Source: Andeanibacterium fulvum (GTDB lineage Bacteria; Pseudomonadota; Alphaproteobacteria; Sphingomonadales; Sphingomonadaceae). From it: a DNA stretch of 64,000 nucleotides. Under the pieces are notes generated by a model that worked only from the letters and a program-made list of their open reading frames with translations, had not been told where the DNA came from and did not search any database. A program made the position numbers and the translations under genes. This document shows, piece after piece, positions 37,524-46,808 of this stretch. Position 1 is the stretch's first letter. Every line of letters starts with the position of its first letter. The stretch covers positions 62,001 through 126,000 of the forward strand of contig NZ_JBANRM010000002.1 of assembly GCF_037154085.1 (NCBI RefSeq), read 5' to 3'.

Positions 37524-38204
37524 TTACCACTCGATCCCCCCCCGCCCATGCGCCATCAGGAAAGCATTGGCCTGGCTGAACGGCTTCGATCCGAAAAAGC
37601 CGGAATGGGCCGACAAGGGACTGGGATGGGGTGCGGCAAGAATCAGGTGCCGCGTATTGTTCGCCAGCTCAGGCACCCGCATCGCCTTCTTCTTCGCATG
37701 GCTGCCCCACAGGATGAACACGCTGGGCTCCTCGCGCCGGGCTACCGCAGCCACGGCGGCGTCGGTAATCGCCTCCCACCCACGGCCCTGATGCGACCCT
37801 GCCTGCCCCGCCTCGACGGTGAGCGCGTTGTTGAGCAGCAGCACGCCCTGCCGCGCCCAGCTTTCCAGATTGCCGTGCGGCGGCGCCGTCACGCCCAGAT
37901 CGCTCGCCAGTTCCTTGTAGATATTCACCAGCGACGGCGGCACGCGAACCCCTTCGGGCACCGAAAAGGCCAGCCCATGCGCCTGACCCGGCCCGTGATA
38001 GGGATCCTGCCCCAGGATCACCACCTTCACCTGGTCGAGCGGTGTCAGTTCCAGCGCGCGCAGCCGGGCACCGCGTGGCGGATAGACCTGCTTGCCCGCT
38101 GCCTCCTCGGCCTTCAGCCAGCCGCCCAGCCTGCGCGCCTCGGGCGTCTGCAACACGCTGCCAAGATCGGGTTGCCATGTGGGAGGGAGTGCGTTTTCAG
38201 CCAT
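37524..38204 (-). CDS. ung: Family 1 uracil-DNA glycosylase
   Basis: A 226-residue UDG. The water-activating motif is GQDPYHGPGQAHGLAFSV, then LLLNNALTVEAGQAGSHQGRGWE, and the DNA-intercalating HPSPLSAHSGFFG with the catalytic His loop near the C-terminus. It removes uracil from DNA to start base-excision repair. The start MAENALPPTW fits the family. It is divergent from RNase D, and the 138-bp gap must hold both promoters. Confidence 0.94.
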   Translation of the reverse strand: MAENALPPTWQPDLGSVLQTPEARRLGGWLKAEEAAGKQVYPPRGARLRALELTPLDQVKVVILGQDPYHGPGQAHGLAFSVPEGVRVPPSLVNIYKELASDLGVTAPPHGNLESWARQGVLLLNNALTVEAGQAGSHQGRGWEAITDAAVAAVARREEPSVFILWGSHAKKKAMRVPELANNTRHLILAAPHPSPLSAHSGFFGSKPFSQANAFLMAHGRGGIEW

Positions 38205-38342
38205 CTGCCCCTGCTATCCTTTCACGCGGCGGCCTGCCAGCGCCCCTTTTGCGCTATCCCCAATGCCCCTTGCGGGCGACATGCAGTATTTTCCGCGCGC
38301 TCAGGTGTTTCCACCCGTGGCGAAAATGCTCTAGGGGAGGCC

Positions 38343-38960
38343 ATGGCTGTCTATTATCATGAAGAAGACCTGCCCGAAGGCGTGCTCGCGCCCGGCCCGG
38401 TCGCCGTCGATACCGAAACCATGGGGCTCATCACTCCGCGCGACCGGCTTTGCGTCGTCCAGATCAGCGACGGCAAGGGTGACGAACACCTCGTCCGCTT
38501 CGCCAAGGGCAGCGCCTATGACGCACCGAACCTCAAGGCGGTGCTGGCCGACCCTTCGCGAGTGAAGCTGTATCACTTCGCCCGCTTCGATCTGGCGGCG
38601 ATCGAATATTATCTCGGCGTCACGGCCGCGCCGGTGTTCTGCACCAAGATCGCCAGCAAGCTGGTCCGCACCTATACCGACCGGCACGGCCTCAAATATC
38701 TCGTTTCCGAACTGCTGAGCACGGATATCTCCAAGCAGCAGCAGAGTTCGGACTGGGGCGCGCCCTCGCTCACGGATGCCCAGCGCGAATATGCCGCGTC
38801 CGACGTGCGCTTTCTCCACCGCCTGCGCGATATCCTGGCCGAGCGGCTGGAGCGCGAGGGCCGGACCGAAATCGCCCAGGCCTGTTTCGATTTCCTGCCC
38901 GCCCGTGCGCGGCTCGACATTGCGGGCTGGGCGGACAAGGATATTTTCAGCCACGAATAG
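38343..38960 (+). CDS. rnd: Short-form ribonuclease D (3'-5' exonuclease)
   Basis: A 205-residue DEDD exonuclease. D23 and E25 are in AVDTETMGLI, the second aspartate is in the LYHFARFDLAAIEYY region, and the third motif is DVRFLHRLRDIL. It has only the catalytic domain, without HRDC domains, which is the usual alphaproteobacterial form. It trims 3' ends of tRNA or other RNAs. The frame is open 828 nt upstream across ung antisense, so ATG at 38343 with AGGGGAGG 4 nt ahead is used. Confidence 0.88.
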   Translation: MAVYYHEEDLPEGVLAPGPVAVDTETMGLITPRDRLCVVQISDGKGDEHLVRFAKGSAYDAPNLKAVLADPSRVKLYHFARFDLAAIEYYLGVTAAPVFCTKIASKLVRTYTDRHGLKYLVSELLSTDISKQQQSSDWGAPSLTDAQREYAASDVRFLHRLRDILAERLEREGRTEIAQACFDFLPARARLDIAGWADKDIFSHE

Positions 38961-38997
38961 GCTGCACGAAAGTTTCCGCCCATGACCGGCCACGATC

Positions 38998-39642
38998 ATG
39001 ACTGAACAAGCCGACCTTCTGCGCAAGGACCGGCGCCGCTTTGCCTGGCCCGGCGGTTCGCATGACCGGCTGGTGGCAGTGCTGGCGCGCCTGTTGCCCG
39101 CACTGATCGGCGTGGTGGTGGCGTTGATGATCTTCACTCCGCTCGCCCCGCGCGGCGAGGTGAGCTTCATTCTCGACCGCAACAAGGTGGCCATCGCGGA
39201 AGATAGGCTGCGCGTGCAGAACGCCATGTATCGCGGCGAGGATGAGAAGGGCCGCCCCTTCTCGCTTACCGCCGGCGAGGCCGTGCAGCAGAGCGCCCGT
39301 GTGCCGGTGGTGCGCATGCGCGACCTTGAGGCGCGCATCCTGCTGTCGGAGGGCCCCGCCCTGCTCAGCGCCGGCGCGGGCGAATATGACTTCGAGGCGC
39401 AGAAGGTGGCGATCAACGGCCTGGTGCAGTTCTCCGCCGCCGACGGTTATCGCGCCTCCGCGCGCGATGTAGCGATCGACCTTGAGAAAAAGACGCTGGT
39501 GGGCGAAGGCAGGGTTGAAGGCGCCATTCCCGCCGGAACCTTCAGCGCCGACCGGATCGTGGCCAATCTCGATGAGCGCACGATCAAGCTGGATGGCCAT
39601 GCCCGGCTCCATATGGAGCCCGGCAAGCTCAGGATGCCATGA
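38998..39642 (+). CDS. lptC: LptC, lipopolysaccharide transport periplasmic bridge
   Basis: A 214-residue protein with one N-terminal transmembrane helix (about residues 26-45, LVAVLARLLPALIGVVVALMIF in parts). A beta-jellyroll periplasmic part follows (VAIAEDRLRVQNAMYRGED, YDFEAQKVAINGLVQFSAADGYRASARDVAIDLEKKTLVGEGRVEG in parts). LptC hands LPS from LptBFG to LptA. It overlaps lptA by 4 nt (ATGA), so the two are translationally coupled. Confidence 0.87.
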   Translation: MTEQADLLRKDRRRFAWPGGSHDRLVAVLARLLPALIGVVVALMIFTPLAPRGEVSFILDRNKVAIAEDRLRVQNAMYRGEDEKGRPFSLTAGEAVQQSARVPVVRMRDLEARILLSEGPALLSAGAGEYDFEAQKVAINGLVQFSAADGYRASARDVAIDLEKKTLVGEGRVEGAIPAGTFSADRIVANLDERTIKLDGHARLHMEPGKLRMP

Positions 39643-40205
39643 TGGACCGCAAGTTTTCCCTGCCCGCCCTGCTTCGCAGCGTCTCTTTCCGATCAGCGCT
39701 TGCCGGCTTTGCCGTGACGGCCGCAGCCGTGGCGGGATTGCAGCAGCCTGCTGCCCAGGCGCTCGGCTCGCATAACACCGATGCCCCGGTGAACTTCAGC
39801 GCCGACCGGATCGAACTGCAGGACAAGCAGAACCGCGTGGTCCTCTCCGGCAACGTGATCATCACCCAGAGCGATCTCAAGCTGACTGCCGGGCGGACTA
39901 CGGTTGCCTATACCGACAGTGGATCGCTGGAAATCCAGCGCCTCGATGCGACTGGCGGCGTACAGGTAACGCGCGGCAGTGAATCGGCGCGCGGTGCGGC
40001 CGCCGTCTATGATTTCAACCGCCGCGTCATCGTGATGTCCGGCGGCGTCCAACTGCGCCGCGGTAGCGATTCGCTTTCCGGCGGCAGGCTGGTGATCGAT
40101 CTGCGGACCGGCCTTTCGAGCGTGGACGGCAAGGCCGGCGGTACTGCCGGTACGCCGTCGTCGTCCGGCCGTGTCACCGGAAGCTTCTCCGTTCCCAAGA
40201 ACTGA
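39639..40205 (+). CDS. lptA: LptA, periplasmic LPS-transport protein (OstA-like)
   Basis: A 188-residue protein with a signal peptide (about residues 1-40) and OstA-type beta-jellyroll repeats: VNFSADRIELQDKQNRVVLSGNVIITQ, LKLTAGRTTVAYTDSGSLEIQRLDATGGVQVTRG. LptA polymerises to bridge the periplasm from LptC to LptDE. Next in the usual order would be lptB, which is absent; the following gene is convergent. Confidence 0.9.
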   Translation: MMDRKFSLPALLRSVSFRSALAGFAVTAAAVAGLQQPAAQALGSHNTDAPVNFSADRIELQDKQNRVVLSGNVIITQSDLKLTAGRTTVAYTDSGSLEIQRLDATGGVQVTRGSESARGAAAVYDFNRRVIVMSGGVQLRRGSDSLSGGRLVIDLRTGLSSVDGKAGGTAGTPSSSGRVTGSFSVPKN

Positions 40206-40246
40206 GCGGACACTGCCAGCTTCCGGCCCCGGCCGAAAGGGTAAGG

Positions 40247-41419
40247 TCAGTTCGCCCGTTCTATCTTGATATCGTCCAGGGTCGCCTCGCCCTCTCCGGG
40301 GCGCAGCCATATGCCCAGCACCGCGCGCTCGCAGGTTCCGACCTGCAGCAGCTGGCCTGCCCCGGCAAGGTCACCCTCGACCCGGGACGGGCGACGGGCC
40401 TGGCCATCGCAATCGAGCGAAGCCACCAGACTGCCCGGAGCAGCCATGGCATTGGCCTTCACCCGCCATGTCCCCGCCGGAAGGTCGATTGCCTGGGACA
40501 GCATCAGCCGGGTGACAGAGGCGGAATTGCGCGCCGTCACCGCATGATCGCCCTTTGACTGCTTGATCACCTCGACAGCCATGTCCCCGCTGGCGAACTT
40601 TCTCCAGCCGAAAGGCCCACTGCTCTGCTTGCCTGCAAGCCGTTCAAAACCGCCATCAGCCAGCATACCCTCGCCGGTGCCCGCCTTGGCGTTCGGACAA
40701 CTCGCATTGCGAAGCTGCTCCGCCTCGCGTCGCATACCGCTGCGGATCAGCATGGCGGAGAAATCCCCGAGCATGTCGCAATCCAGCGGATTGCCTTGCG
40801 CGGAAGCTGCCAGCGCCACCTGCGCGCGATGTTGCAGCATGAACGGATCGGGATCGCTCCGAGGCCGAAAATAGACTCCATTCCAGCCCGGCTTCTCCGA
40901 AAGTCTCGCGGCCAGAGCAGCCCGGCCTTCCGGGCCAGCTTCGAGCGGAGTGAGCAATTCGTCGGCCCCCGGCAGCAAGGGGTCGCCGCGTAGCAGCGCG
41001 TCGGCGCGCAAAGCCGCGCGCTCCACGTCTCCGGCAGTCATTGCCGCATCGAACCAGTAAAGCTGGGTAAGCCGATCGCGCCATCCCCGCTGCGCGGCAA
41101 CGCGAAACGCTGTCTCCGCCCCGGCCATGTCGCCTGTCATGGCTCGGGCGGTGCCGAGAAGGGAATTGCCAAGCGCCTCGCCAGGATCGCGTCGCACCGC
41201 ATCTTCTGCAAAGGTCAGCGCTCGCGGAAGATCACCCCTTACCAGAGCCATGGCCCCGGCGCTGCGATCCGCCTGTGCGCGCATCGGCCCCGGCACCAAC
41301 CGTTCCAGCGTCGGAGAATCCGCGCTGGCGCGATCCAAGCCGCTCCCCCACGCCGCGATCAGACAGGCGAGAGGCAGGGTCGAAAGAAGCAGGCGCACGG
41401 CTGGTCCGGAGGCGCCCAT
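40247..41419 (-). CDS. Secreted TPR-like protein at the end of the EPS operon
   Basis: A 390-residue protein with a signal peptide (first ~34 residues). TPR-like segments follow (ADRSAGAMALVRGDLPRALTFAEDAVRRDPGEALGNSLLG and GDMAGAETAFRVAAQRG in parts). The C-terminus has a compact beta-rich domain (SVTRLMLSQAIDLPAGTWRVKANAMA, LGIWLRPGEGEATLDDIKIERAN), resembling a carbohydrate-binding-like fold. Not recognised as a named family. It starts 5 nt after the Wzc-like kinase stop, so it belongs to the exopolysaccharide export operon and may help polymer handling. Confidence 0.7.
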   Translation of the reverse strand: MGASGPAVRLLLSTLPLACLIAAWGSGLDRASADSPTLERLVPGPMRAQADRSAGAMALVRGDLPRALTFAEDAVRRDPGEALGNSLLGTARAMTGDMAGAETAFRVAAQRGWRDRLTQLYWFDAAMTAGDVERAALRADALLRGDPLLPGADELLTPLEAGPEGRAALAARLSEKPGWNGVYFRPRSDPDPFMLQHRAQVALAASAQGNPLDCDMLGDFSAMLIRSGMRREAEQLRNASCPNAKAGTGEGMLADGGFERLAGKQSSGPFGWRKFASGDMAVEVIKQSKGDHAVTARNSASVTRLMLSQAIDLPAGTWRVKANAMAAPGSLVASLDCDGQARRPSRVEGDLAGAGQLLQVGTCERAVLGIWLRPGEGEATLDDIKIERAN

Positions 41420-41424
41420 CCGGC

Positions 41425-43638
41425 TCAGCTCTTTGCCTCGTCGCCCGCTTCGTAGCGGTAATAGGAATAGCCGTAATATTCGGAATAGCGGTTACCGGAC
41501 TTGTTCGGATCGAACTTGGTCAGCACCGCACCGAGCAACACCGCATTCACTGCGCGCAGGCGCTTGAGCGCGGTCTTCAGCGCGCCGCGACGGCCGCGCT
41601 CGGCCTCGATCACGAACACCACGCCATCCGCCAGTGCCGACAATGCTGGAGCATCCGCCAGGCCGAGAACCGGCGGGCTGTCGCAAATCACGACGTCGAA
41701 CTTGCCGAGGAATTCCTCAAGCAGGGCAGCCATGCGCGGAGAAGTGAGCAATTCGGTCGGGCTCGGCGGAATCGGACCGGAGGGCAGCGCGTAGAAATTG
41801 GGGATGGTGGTTGCCACCAATGCGCTGTCTGCGGGGTCCTGCGAGACGAGCAGGCTGGACAGCCCCTTGCGGTTGTCGTGCCCGATGCGGCCATGGACCG
41901 AGGGGCGGCGCATGTCCGCATCGATCAACAGCACCGTACGGCCCATCCGGGCAAAGCCTGTGGCGATGGCGAAAGCGGTCGTGCTCTTGCCCTCGGTTGG
42001 CTGCGCGCTGGTCACCAGCATCAGGCGAGGCAGGCCCTGGCGAGTCGAGTAGAGCAATGCCCCCCGCAGCGAGCCATAGGCTTCCGCCACGGCCGATTTC
42101 GGATCGACCAGCGCCTCTGCAGGGGAGATGTCGCCCGAATCGGGGATGATGCCCAGCAAAGGCAGCTGCACCTTCTCTTCCACATCTTCCGGGATGCGGA
42201 TCGCATCGTCCAGCTGATCGCGCATAAACACCACGACACCCGCGACAACCACGCCCAGCAGAAGGGCAATGGCGAGATTCTTGGGCAGGCTGGGTGAAGA
42301 AGGCTCCAGCGGCGGATCGGCGCGGTCGATGATCGCCAGATTGCTGTTGGCGATACCGGCGGCAGCATTCAGTTCACGAAAACGCTGCAGCAGGCCGTCA
42401 TACAACGAACGATTGGTATCCGCCTCGCGCGCCAGCGTGTTGTAACGCACGGCACGATCCTGCTCGGCCAGCGTCGCACCCTGCAACTGCTCTACTTGCG
42501 CACTCAGCCGCTGCTCCGCTGCCAGCGCCGCTGTATATTGGGCGCGGATCGAATCGCGCACATTGGCGGCCACCTGGTTGAGCTGCTGATTGACCGTCGC
42601 CAGTTGCGCCTTGCCTTGCAGCACCGATGGGTGATCGTCGAGATAGCGTTCGCGGTTCTTCTTCAGTTCCGCATCCAGTTCGGCGCGGCGGGTCATCAGA
42701 TCCTGCACCGTCGGATTGGAAAGAACGGCCGTGGAGGTGAAAAGCGGGGTCGATTGCTCGGCCCGCCAGCGTCCTTCGGCGGCAATCCGCTCAGCCTTGG
42801 CGGCATTGGCCGCCTGGTTGATCTGCATGAGGCTGGAGGTGGTCACGCTGTTCGAACCGCCATCGCCGCTCTCACCGTCGCCGGCCACTTCGCGCATGCG
42901 GATCAGGCCGGCGGTGCGGGCATAGGCATTCACCTCGCGCTCGGACGTTTCCAGCCGCGTACGCGCTTCTTCCAGCTGCTCGCCAATGAAGCTGCGGGCA
43001 TAGGCAGAACTGTCGAACCGACGCTGGAGATTGGCCTGAATGAATTCATCGGCAAAAGTGTTGGCAATCTGGGCCGACAGAGCCGCGTCAGTGCTTGAGA
43101 AGCTGATCGTCACGATGCGGCTGTTGCGCGGCAGAACCGCTTCCATGTTGGACTGCAGCAGACTGATCACATTCTCGCGTCGTTCGGCCTCCGAGGCGGT
43201 CTGCTCCGGCAGGGGCAGCCCCATTGCGGCATAGAAACGTTCATTGCCGATCAGATCCAGCCGCCGGGCGACCCGTTGGGCCAGTGCACGGCTGCGCAGG
43301 ATTTCGAGCTGCGTGTTCAGGAACCGCTCGACATCCGAGGATTTGTTCAGCTCGGTCTGGGCATCCAGTTCTTCGCCCAGAACCTGTTCGCTCTGGTCGT
43401 TGATCTGCACGCTTGCCGAGGCGGTGTAACGCGGCGTGTCCAGCATGGTGAAGGCAATCGCCGCGATGACCGCCAAGCCGATAATGGCCGCGATCAACCA
43501 ACGATTGCGGCGCACCAGCGCCAGAACATAGCGTACAACTTCACCGATGGCGCCAGGGCCATAGACCCCCATTGGCAGGCCATAGGGTTGCTGCCCGTCA
43601 TAGGCGGGCTCGTGAGTCACCGGCGCGGGCACGTTCAC
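41425..43638 (-). CDS. Wzc-like polysaccharide co-polymerase/tyrosine autokinase
   Basis: A 737-residue fused Wzz-type and BY-kinase protein. The N-terminal part has a transmembrane helix near residues 38-60, a long coiled-coil periplasmic domain, and a second helix (PKNLAIALLLGVVVAGVVVFM, ~residue 480). The cytoplasmic kinase domain carries Walker A TSAQPTEGKSTTAFA, Walker A' LLIDADMRRPS, VVICDSPPVLG and a C-terminal tyrosine cluster YSEYYGYSYYRY. It controls polymer length and export with Wza. AAGGAG stands 6 nt before the GTG at 43638, which decides the start; the longer frame is not supported. Confidence 0.92.
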   Translation of the reverse strand: MNVPAPVTHEPAYDGQQPYGLPMGVYGPGAIGEVVRYVLALVRRNRWLIAAIIGLAVIAAIAFTMLDTPRYTASASVQINDQSEQVLGEELDAQTELNKSSDVERFLNTQLEILRSRALAQRVARRLDLIGNERFYAAMGLPLPEQTASEAERRENVISLLQSNMEAVLPRNSRIVTISFSSTDAALSAQIANTFADEFIQANLQRRFDSSAYARSFIGEQLEEARTRLETSEREVNAYARTAGLIRMREVAGDGESGDGGSNSVTTSSLMQINQAANAAKAERIAAEGRWRAEQSTPLFTSTAVLSNPTVQDLMTRRAELDAELKKNRERYLDDHPSVLQGKAQLATVNQQLNQVAANVRDSIRAQYTAALAAEQRLSAQVEQLQGATLAEQDRAVRYNTLAREADTNRSLYDGLLQRFRELNAAAGIANSNLAIIDRADPPLEPSSPSLPKNLAIALLLGVVVAGVVVFMRDQLDDAIRIPEDVEEKVQLPLLGIIPDSGDISPAEALVDPKSAVAEAYGSLRGALLYSTRQGLPRLMLVTSAQPTEGKSTTAFAIATGFARMGRTVLLIDADMRRPSVHGRIGHDNRKGLSSLLVSQDPADSALVATTIPNFYALPSGPIPPSPTELLTSPRMAALLEEFLGKFDVVICDSPPVLGLADAPALSALADGVVFVIEAERGRRGALKTALKRLRAVNAVLLGAVLTKFDPNKSGNRYSEYYGYSYYRYEAGDEAKS

Positions 43639-43681
43639 TTGTCGCTCCTTGCGTCCATTGGACCGCTGAACCCCACGGCCA

Positions 43682-44377
43682 TCAGAACCGCGTGAAGATG
43701 TTGAACAGAGGCGCAGCCTCCAGGATATCGCGCCACACGCCGCGCACTGCAGAGAAGCCGACCACAACGACGTCGCCCGGCAGGATCTGCGGATCGGGCG
43801 CGGTGCCCGAACGAACGTCGGTGAGGTCGAAGCGCGCGCCCATCCGCTGGCCATTGACCATGCGGAAGATCAGCACCTCGTCCATCTTCGCCGTGCGCGC
43901 GGGACTGCGTGCCAGCGCCATGGCCGTCAGCAAGGTGGCGCCGGGCTGGATCTGGTACACGCCTGGCTGAACTACGTCGCCTTCCACCGAAACGGTCGAG
44001 GAAAGAGCCTGCTTCACCGACACGGCCACCCGCGGATTGCGAAGGTAGCCATTGCCATAGGCACGCTCGATCTGTTGCGAGAGTTCGGCCTGGTTGAGCC
44101 CCGCCGCGCGGATTTCCCCGATCAGCGGCAGATAAAGATTACCCGATCCGTCGATCGCTATTTCGCCGACGGTCAGATCCGGTTCCTGGAAGACGTTGAT
44201 TGCCAGGACGTCGCCCGAATGGAGCAGATAAGCCCCGCTCTGTTCCGCTGTGGCGGCGTTCAGTACGTCATAGGCCGCCGATCCGGTCGGCAAATCGGGG
44301 TGCAGCTGCGGCTGGCAGGCCGCCAGCAGGGCAAAGGGGGCAAGCCACACAAGGCTGAAAGGTTGGGCTCTTCGCAC
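43682..44377 (-). CDS. Wza/GumB-type polysaccharide export lipoprotein
   Basis: A 231-residue protein. A lipoprotein signal (residues ~1-22, FALLAAC, lipidation at the Cys) is followed by a polysaccharide export domain LLHSGDVLAINVFQEPDLTV and SLBB-type repeats (VSVEGDVVQPGVYQIQPGATLLTAMALA). It forms the outer-membrane export channel partner of the Wzc-like kinase, which begins 43 nt downstream. GAAGGG 6 nt ahead of the GTG at 44377 fixes the start; a longer frame to 44521 lacks a proper signal. Confidence 0.9.
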   Translation of the reverse strand: MRRAQPFSLVWLAPFALLAACQPQLHPDLPTGSAAYDVLNAATAEQSGAYLLHSGDVLAINVFQEPDLTVGEIAIDGSGNLYLPLIGEIRAAGLNQAELSQQIERAYGNGYLRNPRVAVSVKQALSSTVSVEGDVVQPGVYQIQPGATLLTAMALARSPARTAKMDEVLIFRMVNGQRMGARFDLTDVRSGTAPDPQILPGDVVVVGFSAVRGVWRDILEAAPLFNIFTRF

Positions 44378-44663
44378 TGTTTTCCCTTCAGTCACGACCG
44401 GAAAAAGCTCCGCTCCCCGGCCTCGAAAAGTCTTCCGCCTCTTCAACTGGCGCCACGCTTCCGGCAGCCTCGTCTGAAAAGTCGGATTGCTTCGAACAAG
44501 CACGCGGCGAGATTGCCGCAAAAACGGTTAAGAAATCGCCGCTGAAAGGCGCCCTTTAGCAGGACAATATCGCAGAAAGCCCATGAGCTTGTGGGGAAAA
44601 TGCCGTGATGGGCAGCGGGTTGCCCCTGCATCACCTGCACCTGCGGCATGCCCGGCCGAAGGC

Positions 44664-45068
44664 TCAGCCGGGGCTGTCGCTGCCCTTCCCGCCAGCAAGA
44701 GCCAGAAGCGCGCCGCCCAGGCCCGCAAGGCCAAGCACGATTTCGAACGGGAAGCCGCCACCGGAGCTCAACTTGTAGCCACCCGGCGCGGGCTTGCAGC
44801 GGAACGGTGCGCCCTTGGGGCTGAGAACCACACGACCAGCCTTGTCGACATTGACGTGCTTCTTCTTCAGCTTGAGCGCCTCGTCGGTCACTTCGATGCA
44901 GCGCCATTCGTTTTCGACGCCCGCCGAATAGGGAACCGAACCCACGCTCGCAGCAAGCATGGGCAGCGCCTGAGCGGAGCGGGTGGCTGCGGCAGCATAA
45001 ACCGGATTGGCCGAGATCATCGCACCCAGCGCGCAAACCGCCAGACCGATGTTGATTTTCCTGATCAT
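44664..45068 (-). CDS. Small secreted protein with C-terminal glycine-rich helix, EPS-locus associated
   Basis: A 134-residue protein beginning MIRKINIGLAVCALGAMISA (Sec signal to about residue 26). A short middle segment has one conserved-looking pair of cysteines (WRCIE, FRCKP). The C-terminal hydrophobic Gly-rich helix FEIVLGLAGLGGALLALAGG ends in a polar tail, resembling a membrane anchor or an exosortase-like sorting tail, although no PEP motif is present. GAGGGA precedes the ATG at 45068. It lies 286 bp upstream of the Wza-like gene on the same strand. Not recognised. Confidence 0.7.
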   Translation of the reverse strand: MIRKINIGLAVCALGAMISANPVYAAAATRSAQALPMLAASVGSVPYSAGVENEWRCIEVTDEALKLKKKHVNVDKAGRVVLSPKGAPFRCKPAPGGYKLSSGGGFPFEIVLGLAGLGGALLALAGGKGSDSPG

Positions 45069-45169
45069 TTCCATTCCCTCATTGGGCACGAAGGCCCTGA
45101 CCCACTCTATGGAACGATGCGATTGTTATCCCATTAAGAGATACCCGACCACCCGTTTTCTCGCACACG

Positions 45170-45265
45170 CAGCATTTCAATGGTTAGCGGAGACCAGCTG
45201 CGAGATGGCAGGAAACATTAGATTATATACGTAAAATCAGTAACTTAAAAAGTTATCGAACACTT
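45170..45265. promoter_or_regulatory. AT-rich tract with small inverted repeat between holA and the EPS locus
   Basis: The segment is clearly AT-richer than its surroundings (for example ATTAGATTATATACGTAAAA at 45220-45240). It carries TAACTT (45241-45246) and AAGTTA (45250-45255) as a 6-bp hairpin just after the holA stop. It may be a terminator of the leuS-lptE-holA operon and the promoter region of the next gene. Confidence 0.45.
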
Positions 45266-45270
45266 GATCG

Positions 45271-46314
45271 TCAGCGCTTCGGCGCGGCGGCCCGTGCAAT
45301 TTCCGCGAGACCCTGCGAGAGCAGCAGTTCGGCCGACTGGTTGTTCGTCAGCAAGGCGCGGTGCAACTCCACCAGCCGCGCGACCAGCCGATCCAGCTTG
45401 CGTCCACGCCAGCGCCGCAACTGCACGGAAAGGTCGCGCTCATCGCGCCAGAATATCCGCCGGGCACGCTTTTCAGCCTCCAGCAGGACATTGATGTCGC
45501 CGCGCGGGCCAAGTTTAGCGGCAAGCGCGGCGAGCTGCGCCGCGCGGCGTTCGAGCGCGAGCAACAAGCCCACCGGGTTCATCGAGGTTTCGCGCATGCG
45601 GTGCAATTCGCCAGCCAGCTTGCCCGTCTCTCCGGACAGCACCGCGTTCACCAGCGGCATGAACCCGTCTTCTTCGGTCTTGGCTCCAACCGCGTCGAGC
45701 GCATCTGCATTCGCATCCTTGGGCTCGATCGCGCTGGCATCGAGATAGAGGGCGAGCTTGGTCACTTCCGATTGCGCCAGCCGTACGTCCAGCCCGGAGG
45801 CACGCGCAATCCGTTCCGCAAGATCGCCCGAAAGCCGCAGCCCCGCCACACTGGCCATGGTCCGCACGGATTGGGTAACCTGAGCCAGATCGGGCGGATA
45901 GAACATCGCCACCAGCGCATCGTCGCGCTTTTCCAGCAGCTTGGCCGTGCGTGACTTGTCCGTGGCCGCCGTGGCAATGACCAGCACGGGGCAGGGCTCG
46001 CCCTCCTTGGCGTCGATCGCCTTGAGCAGCAGGTCCAGCGCATCATGCACTTCATCGCCATTGGCGCGCACCACGATATGGCGCGTATCGCCGAACAGCG
46101 AAGTCGAGCGGGCTTCGTCGCCCAGAAGGACGGGGTCCTTGCGCAGATCGCCGCCCTGTATCTCCACCCGCTCGCCCGCATCGGGCAACAGCGAGACGAT
46201 GCGTTCCGCCGCCGCGGAGGCGCCTGCCTCGTCCTGCCCGCAGAAGAAGAAGACCTTGCAGGCGCCGGCTGCGCGTTGCGCGCTATTGGCGAAATCGCGC
46301 TGGGTAGCCTTCAC
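45271..46314 (-). CDS. holA: DNA polymerase III delta subunit
   Basis: A 347-residue clamp-loader delta subunit. The N-terminal FFFCGQDEAGASAAAERIVSLL segment and the central ARASGLDVRLAQSEVTKLALYL helix pattern, together with NPVGLLLALERRAAQLAALA near the C-terminus, match HolA. It opens the beta clamp. It overlaps lptE by 4 nt, forming the leuS-lptE-holA operon common in proteobacteria. Confidence 0.9.
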   Translation of the reverse strand: MKATQRDFANSAQRAAGACKVFFFCGQDEAGASAAAERIVSLLPDAGERVEIQGGDLRKDPVLLGDEARSTSLFGDTRHIVVRANGDEVHDALDLLLKAIDAKEGEPCPVLVIATAATDKSRTAKLLEKRDDALVAMFYPPDLAQVTQSVRTMASVAGLRLSGDLAERIARASGLDVRLAQSEVTKLALYLDASAIEPKDANADALDAVGAKTEEDGFMPLVNAVLSGETGKLAGELHRMRETSMNPVGLLLALERRAAQLAALAAKLGPRGDINVLLEAEKRARRIFWRDERDLSVQLRRWRGRKLDRLVARLVELHRALLTNNQSAELLLSQGLAEIARAAAPKR

Positions 46315-46808
46315 GGCTCTTTGCGCAGGGTCAGCGCGAGACGCGTCACGATCCGGTCGGCCACATCGCGGGCGAGGTTTTCGAGCGCGGTCTGCTCTGC
46401 AGCGATGGTGGCATATTCGGAACTGACCACATCGATACCGGCATCGGAACCGTCGCTGGCATCCAGCAGCACTTCGCCGGTTGCCGTATCCACCAACTGA
46501 TAGCGCGCGCGCAGGGTGCGGCGTTCACGGCCAATCGTATCGTCGGTCAGCAGGCCGAGACCTTCGAGATTATCGTCGAGCCGGACATCGAGCCGATAGC
46601 GCGCCGATCCATCGGGCTCGCCCAAGCGGTCGCGCAGGGCATTGCGCACCAGCCAGCCAGCCTGCCCCTCGATCGCGGGAATATCGACCGAGGCAAGCGA
46701 GCGGGCGACTTCCCCGCTGCCGCCCCCGGCATACATCGGCTGGAGCCCGCAGGAAGCGAGCACCGGCGCAATCAGCGCCAGAGCAAAAAGGCCGCCTGCG
46801 CGCCTCAT
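46311..46808 (-). CDS. lptE: LPS-assembly lipoprotein LptE
   Basis: A 165-residue lipoprotein with lipobox LASC (Cys20). The mature domain (LQPMYAGGGSGEVARSLASV, LRARYQLVDTATGEVLLDASDGSD in parts) fits the LptE fold that plugs LptD and guides LPS into the outer membrane. It overlaps leuS and holA by 4 nt each, which makes this a tightly coupled operon. Confidence 0.88.
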   Translation of the reverse strand: MRRAGGLFALALIAPVLASCGLQPMYAGGGSGEVARSLASVDIPAIEGQAGWLVRNALRDRLGEPDGSARYRLDVRLDDNLEGLGLLTDDTIGRERRTLRARYQLVDTATGEVLLDASDGSDAGIDVVSSEYATIAAEQTALENLARDVADRIVTRLALTLRKEP

